64,000 nucleotides of DNA from an uncultured Prevotella sp. (GCA_900540375.1 UQFS01000006.1:1-64000); one strand, 5' to 3'; counted from the first letter of the stretch, positions 9,632-19,052 are shown. A program made the numbers and translations. The notes: generated by a model from the sequence alone, not told the origin.

Positions 9632-11826
9632 TTCAGATAGTCATCGAAATATTGCGAGATGCGCTCATGGAGATGAGTGGACTGATGTCCCCGCATGTTG
9701 TGTGGCTCACCGGGATAGACAAAGAAGTCGGGCTGTGTTCCGTCCTGGATGCACTGCTTGATGAAGGTCAGCGCATGTTGCGGCACCACCACGGGGTCGT
9801 TGAGACCGATAATGATCTGCAGTTTGCCTTTGAGATTCTTGGCTTTGGGCAGCAGACTCGAGTGGGCATAGCCATCAGGATTGGTTTGCGGCGTGTCCAT
9901 ATAGCGTTCGCCGTACATCACCTCGTACCATTTCCAGTCGATGACAGGGCCGCCGGCCACGCCCACTTTGAAGACTTCGGGATGCGTGGTCATCATGTTG
10001 ATGGTCATAAAACCGCCGAAGCTCCAGCCGTGCACACCCAGTCGGGTGCTGTCGACATAGCTCAGACTCTTGAGATACTTCACGCCTTCCATCTGGTCTT
10101 CTACCTCATGGTCGCCGAGATGACGGAAGGTGACTTGCTCAAAGGCTTTGCCACGGTTCTCGCTGCCGCGGTTGTCGAGGATAAAGAGCAGATAGCCTTT
10201 CTGTGCCATGTAGGTCTCCCAGCCACGACTGCAATAGTGCCAGCGTGCATCGACATTGTGGGCATGAGGGCCACCGTAGACGTAGACGATGGTCGGATAT
10301 TTCTTGCTCTTGTCAAAGCCCACGGGCAGCACCATGCGATAATAAAGGTTGGTCTTGCCGTCAGCAGCCTTGATGGTTCCGCAACGGTACTCGGGCACGG
10401 CGTAACCCTTCCATGGGTCGGGTGCCGTGAACCAGCGTACAGTCTTCTTTGTTGCCACGTCGACGATGTCGATGTTGCGCGGTACGCTTGGCTCCTGATA
10501 GTTGTCCACGATCACCTGACCGCTTTCGCTGAGCGAGGCGTTGTGCCATCCCTTGCCGTTGTCGAGCAGTGTGCGCTTGCCGTCCTTCAGGCTGACCATC
10601 CACGTGTTGCGCTGGATGGGGCTGCACTCATTGGAGGCATAGACGATAGATTTAAGCTTGGTGTTGAAGCCGAGCATGTCCATCACCATCCAAGGTCCTT
10701 TGGTGAGCTGGCTGAGTTGCTTGCCCTCCTTATCAAATAGGTACAGATGGTTGTAGCCGTCCTTTTGGCTCTGCATGATAAACTTGTCATTGTCCCAAGG
10801 CAGGAAGACGATAGGATGGAGGGGCTCCACGTATTTATCGTCGGTCTCGCGATAGAGCTCAGCCTTCTTCTCACCCGTGGCTGCGTCGTAGCTCACGAGG
10901 CGGCAGTCGTTCTGGTCGCGGTTGAGTTCAAAGAGATAGATGATCTTGCCGTCAGGGCTCCATGCGGGGTTGGTGAAATAGCGGTCAGTGGGATCGCCGG
11001 CCTTGAGATAGATGCATGTACCTTCCTTCAAGTCATAGACACCCAATGTCACCTTGTGCATTTTCTGACCTGCCATCGGATATCTCTCCGGAGCCGGCGT
11101 AGCGATGACCCCCGGCTTGCCTTTCTCCAGACTCTCGCTGGCTGCGGGAATCGTGACCAGCGGGAAGTCAGTGACCATGCTCTGGTCCATGCGTGTGAAA
11201 AGCAGCTTCGTGCCGTCTGGACTCCAGAAGGTGCCCTTACTCCATCCGAACTCATCGCGGTGGACGCTTTGTCCATAGACAATGTCACGCGAGCCGTCCT
11301 TGGTGAGCGTCAGCGTCTTGCCTTTACCGTCGAGCACGCAGAGCTGATGCGCACTGACATAAGCTGTGCACTCGGTGACGGGGCAGTAGTCGCTGGAGAC
11401 CACCGGTCCCTCTATCTCGCGTGTCCAGATCAGTCGTCCGGCCTTGAAGTCATAGAGTGCGCGTCCCTTGCCATAGTCGATCAGTGCTAAAGTTTTGTCG
11501 GCAAAGGGGAAGGTGACATCGTAGAGCGAATGAACCTTTTTCCCCTCTCCGCCTCCTTGCTTCTGTATATCGCTGAGTTTGAAAAGCGTCTGCTCCTTGC
11601 CCGTCTGCGGGTCGATGAGGGCACACTCCTCCGCGTCGAGCTTGACGAGCTTGTCACCCCACCAGGCTGTCCAACGGTTCTTGGCGGTCATCCGGTGATA
11701 GTTCTTCCCGCCGAAGTTCAGATCCTCAAGCGTAAACTGCTTGAGGTCTGCCGTTTTCTGTTGTGCTCCTGCTGTGAATGTGGTCATGGTCAAGAGAACA
11801 CTTAAGATAATGTGTTTAATCTTCAT
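9628..11826 (-). CDS. Dipeptidyl peptidase IV-like S9 serine peptidase
   Basis: Exported prolyl-type dipeptidase of 732 aa, beginning at MKIKHIILSVLLT with a signal peptide ending near GAQQ. An upstream in-frame extension of 101 residues is low-complexity and lies inside the methyltransferase gene, so I reject it. An N-terminal beta-propeller is followed by an alpha/beta hydrolase with the nucleophile in GWSFGGF, Asp in LNDPVV and His in YPGEPHNMRGH. The start overlaps the 3' end of the methyltransferase gene by 11 bp, and its own stop overlaps the S37 start by 4 bp. All three genes are therefore coupled. Confidence 0.9.
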   Translation of the reverse strand: MKIKHIILSVLLTMTTFTAGAQQKTADLKQFTLEDLNFGGKNYHRMTAKNRWTAWWGDKLVKLDAEECALIDPQTGKEQTLFKLSDIQKQGGGEGKKVHSLYDVTFPFADKTLALIDYGKGRALYDFKAGRLIWTREIEGPVVSSDYCPVTECTAYVSAHQLCVLDGKGKTLTLTKDGSRDIVYGQSVHRDEFGWSKGTFWSPDGTKLLFTRMDQSMVTDFPLVTIPAASESLEKGKPGVIATPAPERYPMAGQKMHKVTLGVYDLKEGTCIYLKAGDPTDRYFTNPAWSPDGKIIYLFELNRDQNDCRLVSYDAATGEKKAELYRETDDKYVEPLHPIVFLPWDNDKFIMQSQKDGYNHLYLFDKEGKQLSQLTKGPWMVMDMLGFNTKLKSIVYASNECSPIQRNTWMVSLKDGKRTLLDNGKGWHNASLSESGQVIVDNYQEPSVPRNIDIVDVATKKTVRWFTAPDPWKGYAVPEYRCGTIKAADGKTNLYYRMVLPVGFDKSKKYPTIVYVYGGPHAHNVDARWHYCSRGWETYMAQKGYLLFILDNRGSENRGKAFEQVTFRHLGDHEVEDQMEGVKYLKSLSYVDSTRLGVHGWSFGGFMTINMMTTHPEVFKVGVAGGPVIDWKWYEVMYGERYMDTPQTNPDGYAHSSLLPKAKNLKGKLQIIIGLNDPVVVPQHALTFIKQCIQDGTQPDFFVYPGEPHNMRGHQSTHLHERISQYFDDYLK

Positions 11827-13342
11827 CTTCAAAGCGTCTGTTTTTCCCGAATTTGTCACTGCCGCGGCGGTTGCCTCGATCGCTGTGCCCACGGAAATCA
11901 TCACCGCGACGGCGATTCTTGAAATCTTCGCCACGGCGGCGTCCCTTAAAGTCGTCATCATCGTGGCGTCCCTTGAAGTCGTCTCCGCCGCGCTTGCGTC
12001 CCCTAAAGTCATCGTCGCCGAAGCGACACTGGGAATGGCTGCCGGGAGCAGGGAAAGAGTGGAACTTAAACGAGCGGATGTCGCCCTCCTCGTTGGATTC
12101 TTCTTCCTCGAGACGCTGCTTAAACTCACGGTTCTTCTTGAAACGGTGCTTCTGCGCCATCTCGCATTTCTCCTCGTCGGTCTTGACGATGCCGCCCTCT
12201 GAGCGGAAGTCCTTCATCTTGCCGTCGAAGAGCACATATTTGCGGAACTCACATTCCAGACTGCCATTATAGAGAGGTATCTTCAGACTGGGCTTCAAGC
12301 CGATCTGCTCGAAGCACTCCTCACGATAGCTGAGGATCCAGGCCTCGTTGCCGCCGAAGGTATTCTTCAGCCTTTCGCCGATCATGCGGTAGGTGCCCAG
12401 GAGGTTGGGCGTGGAGATACGCTCACCATAGGGTGGATTGGTGACGATGACGCTCTTCTGCTCGGGCTTCTTGAAATTCTTGAAGTCTTGCTGCTCCACG
12501 GTGATCTCCTTCGACAGTCCGGCAGCCTTGACATTCAGGCGTGCCGTGTTGACAGCCTTCATGTCAATGTCGTAACCATAGATATGATGTGGGAACTCGC
12601 GCTCCTGCGAGTCATCGTTATAGATCTCGTCGAAGAGGTTCTGGTCGAAGTCGGGCCATTTCTCAAAGGCAAACTCCTTGCGGAAGACGCCCGGCGAAAT
12701 GTTGCGGGCGATGAGGGCGGCCTCGATGAGGATGGTACCGGAACCGCACATCGGATCGATGAAGTCACAGTCACCCTTCCATCCTGTCATCAGGATCATG
12801 CCGGCAGCCAGCACCTCGTTGAGCGGGGCTTCCACATTCTCCTGGCGGTAGCCTCTGCGGTGAAGGCTCTCACCGCTTGAGTCGAGGGCGATGGTGGCAT
12901 CGTCGTTGGCAATGTGTATGTGGAGACGGATATCGGGATTGGTCACGGAGATGTTGGGGCGCTTGCCGGTTTTCTCGCGGAACTGGTCCACGATGGCGTC
13001 TTTGACCTTGTAGGTGACGAAGCGTGAATTGCGGAAGTCATCGGAGTAGACGACCGTGTCTACCGAGAATGTCTTTCCCTCAAGGATATATTGGCTCCAG
13101 TCGATCTTCTGCACCTCGGCATAGACCTCCTCGGCCGAGCGGGCTTTGAAGTGTTTTATAGGTTTCAGGATGCGGATGGCAGTGTGCAGTTGGAAGTTGG
13201 CGCGGTACATCATTTCCTTGTCACCGGTGAACGATACCATACGGCGGCCGATTTGCACGTTGTTAGCACCCAGTTGGGTCAGCTCTTGTGCCAGGACGGG
13301 CTCCAAGCCCATGAATGTCTTGGCGATGAGTTCGAATTCCAT
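11816..13342 (-). CDS. rlmL: THUMP-domain 23S rRNA guanine methyltransferase with RG/D-rich tail
   Basis: Class I SAM-dependent RNA methyltransferase of 508 aa. An N-terminal THUMP region (about 50-160) is followed by the Rossmann methyltransferase with FIDPMCGSGTILIEAA and the N6/N2-type catalytic motif NPPYGER. It matches the methyltransferase half of RlmL; the RlmK half of the gammaproteobacterial fusion is absent, as usual in Bacteroidota. The last 75 or so residues are an unusual low-complexity tail of repeated short units such as GDDFRG, DDDFKGR and RGDDF, mixing Arg, Gly, Asp and Phe. The tail may bind RNA. The gene leads a coupled run with two exported peptidases. Confidence 0.85.
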   Translation of the reverse strand: MEFELIAKTFMGLEPVLAQELTQLGANNVQIGRRMVSFTGDKEMMYRANFQLHTAIRILKPIKHFKARSAEEVYAEVQKIDWSQYILEGKTFSVDTVVYSDDFRNSRFVTYKVKDAIVDQFREKTGKRPNISVTNPDIRLHIHIANDDATIALDSSGESLHRRGYRQENVEAPLNEVLAAGMILMTGWKGDCDFIDPMCGSGTILIEAALIARNISPGVFRKEFAFEKWPDFDQNLFDEIYNDDSQEREFPHHIYGYDIDMKAVNTARLNVKAAGLSKEITVEQQDFKNFKKPEQKSVIVTNPPYGERISTPNLLGTYRMIGERLKNTFGGNEAWILSYREECFEQIGLKPSLKIPLYNGSLECEFRKYVLFDGKMKDFRSEGGIVKTDEEKCEMAQKHRFKKNREFKQRLEEEESNEEGDIRSFKFHSFPAPGSHSQCRFGDDDFRGRKRGGDDFKGRHDDDDFKGRRRGEDFKNRRRGDDFRGHSDRGNRRGSDKFGKNRRFEDED

Positions 13343-13381
13343 TTTAGCTAAAAATAAATATAAATGTTATATGAATGTCGG

Positions 13382-14308
13382 TTATTTGCTTTTGTTGTAT
13401 ATCTTAGTTTGTGGTGCCATGTCGTCCATAACCCACGTGTTGGCACCTACGACACAACCTTTACCGATGGTCACGCGGCCAAGCACGGTGGCGTTGGCGT
13501 AGATGACCACGTCGTCCTCGATAATCGGGTGGCGTGGGATGCCCTTGATAGGATTGCCGTGCTCGTCGAGCGGAAAACTCTTGGCACCGAGTGTCACACC
13601 CTGATAGAGCTTGACGTTACTTCCAATGATACAGGTTTCCCCGATGACCACACCCGTACCGTGGTCGATGGTGAACGAGGGGCCGATGGTGGCTCCGGGA
13701 TGGATGTCCATGCCGGTCTCGGAGTGGGCGATCTCTGTCATCATGCGAGGAATCAAGGGCACGCCCATCGTAAACAGTTCGTGCGCCACACGGAAGATGG
13801 TCAGCGCCTTAATGACAGGATAGCAGGCCAGAATCTCTGCCATGCTTGTTGCTGCCGGGTCGCCGTTGTAGGCTGCCACCACATCGGTGGCAAGGATGCG
13901 GCGCACAGCGGGCAGACGGCTGATGAGTTCCGTTGCCATCTCCTTGGCCTCGTCCTTGAGGATTTTCAAGTCTTTGATGACGCACGTGTCAGCAGGAATC
14001 TTCTCAGAGATGCTTTCATCGCTGTCGGCAAAGCACAGTCCGGCCAGAATCTGCTCGGAGAGCAACTTCTGCAACCGCTCCACGCTCACGCCAATCTGAT
14101 ATTTGATGGTCTTGACGTTGACCTGTGATTTTCCAAAATAGCCGGGAAAGAGAATGGCGCGCGCCAACTGGATAATCTCTTCAAGCGCGGTGCTTGAAGG
14201 CAGTGGATAACCATCCTTATGCTGATGAAACAGTCCCTTGAGCGAGTTCGGCTCGGAGAGCTCCTCCACTGTTTCCGTCAACTTGTGAGCCATATCTTGA
14301 GTACTCAT
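13382..14308 (-). CDS. cysE: Serine O-acetyltransferase
   Basis: Acetylates serine with acetyl-CoA, the first committed step of cysteine synthesis. The 308-aa protein has an alpha-helical N-terminal half and a C-terminal left-handed beta-helix of hexapeptide repeats, with the catalytic region DIHPGATIGPSFTIDHGTGVVIGE and GVTLGAKS. Length and N-terminal extension fit the long (EpsC/plant-like) type common in Bacteroidetes. No cysK is adjacent. A -7 motif TATCTTTG is found upstream at 14332-14339. Confidence 0.92.
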   Translation of the reverse strand: MSTQDMAHKLTETVEELSEPNSLKGLFHQHKDGYPLPSSTALEEIIQLARAILFPGYFGKSQVNVKTIKYQIGVSVERLQKLLSEQILAGLCFADSDESISEKIPADTCVIKDLKILKDEAKEMATELISRLPAVRRILATDVVAAYNGDPAATSMAEILACYPVIKALTIFRVAHELFTMGVPLIPRMMTEIAHSETGMDIHPGATIGPSFTIDHGTGVVIGETCIIGSNVKLYQGVTLGAKSFPLDEHGNPIKGIPRHPIIEDDVVIYANATVLGRVTIGKGCVVGANTWVMDDMAPQTKIYNKSK

Positions 14309-14331
14309 CTCTCTGTTGTGTAATCTTAGCG

Positions 14332-14339
14332 CAAAGATA
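14332..14339 (-). promoter_or_regulatory. Probable -7 element for cysE
   Basis: TATCTTTG on the minus strand, 24 bases before the start codon. With a 19-base spacer the -33 tetramer is TTTC, one base off consensus, so this is a moderate prediction. Confidence 0.45.
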
Positions 14340-14636
14340 CTAAATTATCAGCGAATGAGAAAACAATCAGCGATTTTTTTCAAGCGGAAATAATTTGTTG
14401 ATGGGTATCAGAGGGTTATTGGGTAATCAGATTAAATAGCTCTTTTAGAAATTCAGAGGCTTATTTATTTTTGTAAGTGTAAACTTCATGGATTCCTACA
14501 AGAGGCAACATGCGCACTAATGATATTCTTGTCGGAATTCATTCATAGCTATAAAAAAAGCGACAAAAAAATATCGTGAAACATTCACCTTCCAGAGAGA
14601 AGATACTTGTGAAACATCTCTGATAGTCACAGAAAA

Positions 14637-14768
14637 CAAAGATGACGTTGTCATGAAGCCTTTTTGATGCGGTCATCTAACCTTTTTGATGCGGTCATCT
14701 AACCTTTCTGATGTGGTCAAAAAGCCTTTTTCATAGCATCAAAGTGCCTTTTTGATAGCATATTTTCA
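14637..14768. repeat. Intergenic array A of 22-nt units
   Basis: The gap 14309-14938 holds no gene. From 14659 five units of exactly 22 nt follow each other, starting at 14659, 14681, 14703, 14725 and 14747. The first two are identical. All carry the core TTTGA or a one-base variant at a fixed phase (14663, 14685, 14707, 14729, 14751), and the first ones are followed by GTCAT. A degenerate unit precedes them (14637-14658). A 22-nt period is not a codon multiple, so it is not coding. There are no spacers as in CRISPR. The same unit type recurs at 34056-34177. Confidence 0.8.
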
Positions 14769-14877
14769 GGCAAATTACAATCAAAAAATTGTCTGATATT
14801 AATAACACGCTGATTGTCAATAAATTATAAAATTCACTCAAAATTCGAAAAAATCGGGGCGAGGATGGTCTTGAACG

Positions 14878-14907
14878 AAAAAAACGCCGCTATGAGCGGC
14901 GTTTTTT
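14878..14907 (-). terminator. Rho-independent terminator of gdhA
   Basis: A CGCCGCT stem (14885-14891), loop ATG, and AGCGGCG, flanked by runs of A and T, give a 13-bp perfect hairpin ending in a T tract on the minus strand. It lies 31 bp after the gdhA stop. Confidence 0.9.
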
Positions 14908-14938
14908 ATCAGTTTTCTTAACATGTAAGATTCGTAAC

Positions 14939-16276
14939 TTACACGATGCCCTGAGCCATCATCGCCTTGGCCACCTTCAGGAAGCCGGCCACGTTGGCGC
15001 CCTTGACATAGTTGACATAGCCGTCAGGCTCAGTACCATACTTCACGCATTCGGCGTGGATGGAGTTCATGATGCTGTGGAGTTTCTCGTCGACTTCCTC
15101 GCGGCTCCATTTCAGACGCTCGGAGTTCTGTGTCATCTCCAAGCCGGAGACGGCCACACCGCCGGCGTTGCTGGCCTTGCCCGGGCAGTAGAGGATCTTG
15201 CTGTCCTGGAAGACGCTCACGGCCTCAGGAGTGGACGGCATGTTAGCGCCTTCGCTCACGGCGATGACACCGTTGGCAACAAGTGTCTTGGCAGCCTCGC
15301 CGTCGATCTCGTTCTGCGTAGCGCACGGCGTGGCGATGTCGGCTTTCTCGCCCCATGGCTTGGCGCCGGGCACGTATTTGGCTGACGGATACTCCTCGAC
15401 ATACTCCTTGATACGTCCGCGCTCGATGTTCTTCAGTTCCATGATATAGGCCAACTTCTTCTCGTCGATGCCGTCGGGATCATAGATGTAACCGTCGGAA
15501 TCGGAGCAAGTCATTGGTGTGGCACCAAGCTGCAGGAGCTTCTCCATGGTGTACTGTGCCACATTGCCGGCACCGGAGACGAGTACCTTCTTGCCCTTGA
15601 GGTCAATGCCCTTGGTGGCGAGCATGTCCTGCAGGAAGTAGACATTGCCGTAGCCGGTAGCCTCAGGACGGATCAGCGAACCGCCAAACTCCTGGCCTTT
15701 ACCAGTGAGAATGCCTACAAACTGATGTGTGAGCGCCTTGTACTGGCCGAACATATAGCCTACCTCGCGTCCGCCGACACCAATGTCACCGGCAGGAACG
15801 TCGCAGTCAGGACCAATATAGTTCCACAGCTCACGCATGAAAGCCTGGCAGAAGCGCATCACCTCGGCGTTGGACTTGCCACGGGGCGAGAAATCCGAAC
15901 CGCCCTTAGCACCACCCATGGGCAGTGTGGTGAGCGAGTTCTTGAAGGTCTGCTCAAAGGCCAGGAACTTCAGAATGCTGGCATTGACCGATGCGTGGAA
16001 ACGCAAGCCACCTTTGTAAGGGCCGATGGCATTGTTATGTTGGATACGATAGCCCATGTTGGTCTGCACGTTGCCCTTGTCATCAATCCAGTTGACGCGG
16101 AACTGGATGACGCGGTCGGGGATGCACAACCGCTCAATGAGATTGGCGCGGTCGAACTCCGGATGTTTGTTGTACTCTTCCTCGATCGTACCGAGCACCT
16201 GGCTGACAGCCTGGATATACTCGGGCTGGTTGGGGAAACGCTGCTCCAAGCGAGCTACTACTTCTGTTGCTTTCAT
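14939..16276 (-). CDS. gdhA: NADP-type glutamate dehydrogenase
   Basis: Interconverts 2-oxoglutarate plus ammonium and glutamate; in gut Bacteroidota it is the main ammonium assimilation route. The 445-aa length is typical of the hexameric 50-kDa class. The glutamate-binding and catalytic segment PMGGAKGGSDF (catalytic Lys) is near residue 120-130, and the Rossmann motif GAGNVAQY follows in the middle. It is monocistronic, with a strong terminator and its own promoter. Confidence 0.96.
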   Translation of the reverse strand: MKATEVVARLEQRFPNQPEYIQAVSQVLGTIEEEYNKHPEFDRANLIERLCIPDRVIQFRVNWIDDKGNVQTNMGYRIQHNNAIGPYKGGLRFHASVNASILKFLAFEQTFKNSLTTLPMGGAKGGSDFSPRGKSNAEVMRFCQAFMRELWNYIGPDCDVPAGDIGVGGREVGYMFGQYKALTHQFVGILTGKGQEFGGSLIRPEATGYGNVYFLQDMLATKGIDLKGKKVLVSGAGNVAQYTMEKLLQLGATPMTCSDSDGYIYDPDGIDEKKLAYIMELKNIERGRIKEYVEEYPSAKYVPGAKPWGEKADIATPCATQNEIDGEAAKTLVANGVIAVSEGANMPSTPEAVSVFQDSKILYCPGKASNAGGVAVSGLEMTQNSERLKWSREEVDEKLHSIMNSIHAECVKYGTEPDGYVNYVKGANVAGFLKVAKAMMAQGIV

Positions 16277-16323
16277 AATCTTGGTTGTTTTCTTTATTGG
16301 ATGTTTAAGTTTGCTCCCTTATA

Positions 16324-16338
16324 TATATAATAATGTGT
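16324..16338 (+). repeat. Recurring intergenic motif, one-base variant
   Basis: TATATAATAATGTGT in the gdhA leader region differs by one base from the copies at 8226, 26521 and 36666. Confidence 0.35.
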
Positions 16339-16378
16339 CATCGCATGCCTCAGCATGCTTCTGTTTCTTTTTCATTTG

Positions 16379-16409
16379 CAAAGGTAAACCTTTTCTGTGA
16401 AAATACCAA
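16379..16409 (-). promoter_or_regulatory. Promoter of gdhA
   Basis: A -7 TACCTTTG (16379-16386) on the minus strand has TTGG (16406-16409) 19 bases upstream. The leader to the gdhA ATG is then about 95 nt. Confidence 0.6.
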
Positions 16410-16436
16410 CAAATAGACAAAATATTTATTGCAAAT

Positions 16437-16883
16437 ATCAGAAATTGTAACTTTATCCTTCTTTTTTGCTCGCTAATCCAACTTGTACAGAGTTGGGTTC
16501 ACAGAGCGTTTACGTGCTTATGCCGACGATACGATGATGGTCAGTATTAACGACGAACATAAGTAGATGAATATCAATTCTTAGTTAGATTACACTCATG
16601 TGACGGTTGAATGATATGTAAAAAACGGCTCATTAAATTACGTGAAATGCCCAAGAAAATACAATGATGACACACACTATATTGGCATTTTTTACTTAAC
16701 TTTGCAAAAGAAAAGTTGGAAATAACGGTAAACTCGAAGTCCTTGAAGCCAAAGGAAAATTTCCTTTTTGGAAAACTTTTGCAAGAGAGAAAACAAAAAA
16801 GTTTCCCGTTTTGAACAACAACTATGAGAGCAGACATAAGACAGAATACACTCTAAATCCAATCAGATAAAGCTATTAAAGGC
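16437..16883. other. Gene-poor region and nrdD leader
   Basis: I see no convincing gene here. A short open stretch (about 16480-16566) is probably decayed. From 16697 a plus-strand -7 TAACTTTG could start the nrdD transcript. The leader contains complementary segments TTGCAAAAG (16702-16710) and CTTTTGCAA (16776-16784) enclosing a second hairpin around 16750-16770, so the transcript would be strongly folded. No known riboswitch class is recognised. Confidence 0.4.
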
Positions 16884-19049
16884 ATGGAAATGAACAACTT
16901 CGCCATTACCAAGCGTGACGGCTCGAAAGAAGCTTTCTCGCTCGACAAGATCATGAATGCAATACTTAAAGCGTTCAACTCAGTCAACGAACCGATCAAT
17001 CTCGGAGCTATCTCCAAGATACTCAGCCATCTCGACATTCAGGATGGCGTGAAAGTGGAGGACATCCAGAACCAAGTCGAGGAGGCGCTCATGAGAGAGG
17101 GCTACTATCGCGTCGCCAAGTCATTTATCATCTACCGTCAGGAGCACAAGGAGGACCGCGAAGTGCTCGACAAGATGAAGTTCCTCTCCGACTATATGCA
17201 GGCAGAGAACGCGGCCACCGGCTCGAAATTCGATGCCAACGCCAACGTTGAACACAAGAATATTGCCACGCTCGCCGGTGAGCTGCCCAAGAAAAACTTC
17301 ATACGTCTGAACCGTCGCTTGCTCGTGGAGCGCATCAAGAAGATGTACGGCAAGGAGCTCGCTGACGAATATATCGACAAACTGACACACCACTTTATAT
17401 ATAAGAACGACGAGACCAACCTCGCCAACTACTGTGCCTCGATCACGATGTACCCCTGGCTCATCGGCGGCACGACCAGCATCGGCGGCAACTCCACGGC
17501 TCCGACAAATCTCAAGAGCTTCTGTGGTGGATTCATCAACATGGTGTTTATGGTCAGCAGCATGCTCGCCGGCGCCTGCGCCACACCGGAGTTCCTGATG
17601 TATATGAATTATTTCATTCAGAAGGAATACGGCAAGGACTACTATACCCATGCCGACGATGTCGTGGATCTCAGCCTGAAGAAGCGCACGCTCGACAAGG
17701 TCATCACCGACAGCTTTGAGCAGATCGTCTACTCGCTCAACCAGCCTACCGGTGCCCGCAACTATCAGGCTGTGTTCTGGAACATCAGCTATTACGATAA
17801 ATACTACTTCGACTCTATCTTCGGCAACTTCTACTTCCCCGACGGCAGTCAGCCCGACTGGAACGGACTCAACTGGTTGCAGAAGCGTTTCATGAAGTGG
17901 TTTAACCAGGAGCGCACCAAGACCGTGCTTACCTTCCCCGTGGAGACCATGGCCATGCTGACCGAGGACGGCGACTGCAAGGACAAGGAATGGGCCGACT
18001 ACGCCGCTGAGATGTATGCCGAGGGTCACAGCTTCTTCACCTATCTGAGCGACAATGCCGACTCATTGAGCTCGTGCTGCCGCCTGCGCAACGAGATTCA
18101 GGACAACGGATTCAGCTATACACTCGGTGCCGGTGGCGTGTCTACGGGTTCCAAGAGCGTGCTGACGATCAACCTCAACCGCTGTATCCAGTATGGTGTG
18201 AACCACGACGGCGACTTCCATCCTTTCCTAAATCATGTCATCGACCTCTGCCATAAGGTACAGCTCGCCTACAACGAGAACCTCAAAGAGCTCCAGGCTC
18301 ACGGCATGCTGCCGCTCTTCGACGCTGGATATATCAACATCAACCGACAGTATCTCACCATTGGCATCAACGGACTCGTGGAAGCCGCTGAGTTCATGGG
18401 ACTGCAGATCACGCCCAACGACGACTATAAGCACTTCGTACAGGACATCCTGGGTACGATTGAAAAGTACAACAAGCAGTACCGCAGCAAAGAGGTGATG
18501 TTCAACTGCGAGATGATTCCTGCCGAGAATGTAGGCGTCAAGCACGCCAAGTGGGACCGTGAGGACGGTTACCTCGTGCCGCGCGACTGTTACAACAGTT
18601 ATTTCTATGTGGTGGAGGACGACTCGCTGAGCATCCTCGACAAGTTCAAGCTTCATGGTGCTCCCTACATCGAGCACCTCACCGGTGGCTCCGCGCTGCA
18701 CATGAACCTCGACGAGCACCTGTCTCAGAAGCAGTATCGCCAGCTCTTCCGCGTCGCCGCTCACGAGGGCTGCAACTACTTCACATATAACATCCCGAAT
18801 ACCGTCTGCAACGACTGCGGTCATATCGACAAGCGCTACCTCAAGGAATGCCCCGTCTGCCACTCCAAGAATGTCGACTATCTGACGCGTATCATCGGAT
18901 ACCTCAAGCGGGTGAGCAACTTCTCCGAGGCCCGTCAGTCCGAGGCCCACCGCCGTTTCTACGCCGGCATCGACCGTCTGCCGAAGACACAGACCATCTC
19001 TCTCGGCGAGCGCAGCAAGGCACACCAAATGGTGAAGGAGGAGAAATAA
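16884..19049 (+). CDS. nrdD: Anaerobic (class III) ribonucleoside-triphosphate reductase
   Basis: Glycyl-radical enzyme that makes deoxynucleotides without oxygen. The 721-aa protein has an ATP-cone regulatory domain at residues about 5-95, a 10-stranded barrel core, a C-terminal zinc site with CNDCGH and CPVCHSK, and a glycyl-radical loop with RIIGYL near the end. The third codon is also ATG (16890) and sits better behind AAAGG, so the true start may be there. nrdG follows after 3 bp. The pair points to a strict or preferred anaerobe. Confidence 0.96.
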   Translation: MEMNNFAITKRDGSKEAFSLDKIMNAILKAFNSVNEPINLGAISKILSHLDIQDGVKVEDIQNQVEEALMREGYYRVAKSFIIYRQEHKEDREVLDKMKFLSDYMQAENAATGSKFDANANVEHKNIATLAGELPKKNFIRLNRRLLVERIKKMYGKELADEYIDKLTHHFIYKNDETNLANYCASITMYPWLIGGTTSIGGNSTAPTNLKSFCGGFINMVFMVSSMLAGACATPEFLMYMNYFIQKEYGKDYYTHADDVVDLSLKKRTLDKVITDSFEQIVYSLNQPTGARNYQAVFWNISYYDKYYFDSIFGNFYFPDGSQPDWNGLNWLQKRFMKWFNQERTKTVLTFPVETMAMLTEDGDCKDKEWADYAAEMYAEGHSFFTYLSDNADSLSSCCRLRNEIQDNGFSYTLGAGGVSTGSKSVLTINLNRCIQYGVNHDGDFHPFLNHVIDLCHKVQLAYNENLKELQAHGMLPLFDAGYININRQYLTIGINGLVEAAEFMGLQITPNDDYKHFVQDILGTIEKYNKQYRSKEVMFNCEMIPAENVGVKHAKWDREDGYLVPRDCYNSYFYVVEDDSLSILDKFKLHGAPYIEHLTGGSALHMNLDEHLSQKQYRQLFRVAAHEGCNYFTYNIPNTVCNDCGHIDKRYLKECPVCHSKNVDYLTRIIGYLKRVSNFSEARQSEAHRRFYAGIDRLPKTQTISLGERSKAHQMVKEEK

Positions 19050-19052
19050 ACT

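Noticed and set aside
11827..12129. 101-residue N-terminal extension of the dipeptidyl peptidase
   Set aside because: It is an out-of-frame reading of the repeat tail of the methyltransferase gene and would bury the signal peptide.
14637..14768. CRISPR-like appearance of the 22-nt arrays
   Set aside because: Units are contiguous, with no unique spacers of constant length, and no cas genes are present. The same applies to 34056-34177.
16480..16566. Short plus-strand frame with AYADDTMMVSIND, recalling the YxDD motif of reverse transcriptases
   Set aside because: Only about 30 codons are open, with no other reverse transcriptase blocks in any frame around it. Most likely chance or an unreadable remnant.
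16574..16837. 87-aa minus-strand open frame
   Set aside because: It covers the plus-strand nrdD leader and -7 motif, has no plausible start signal and unusual composition for this genome.
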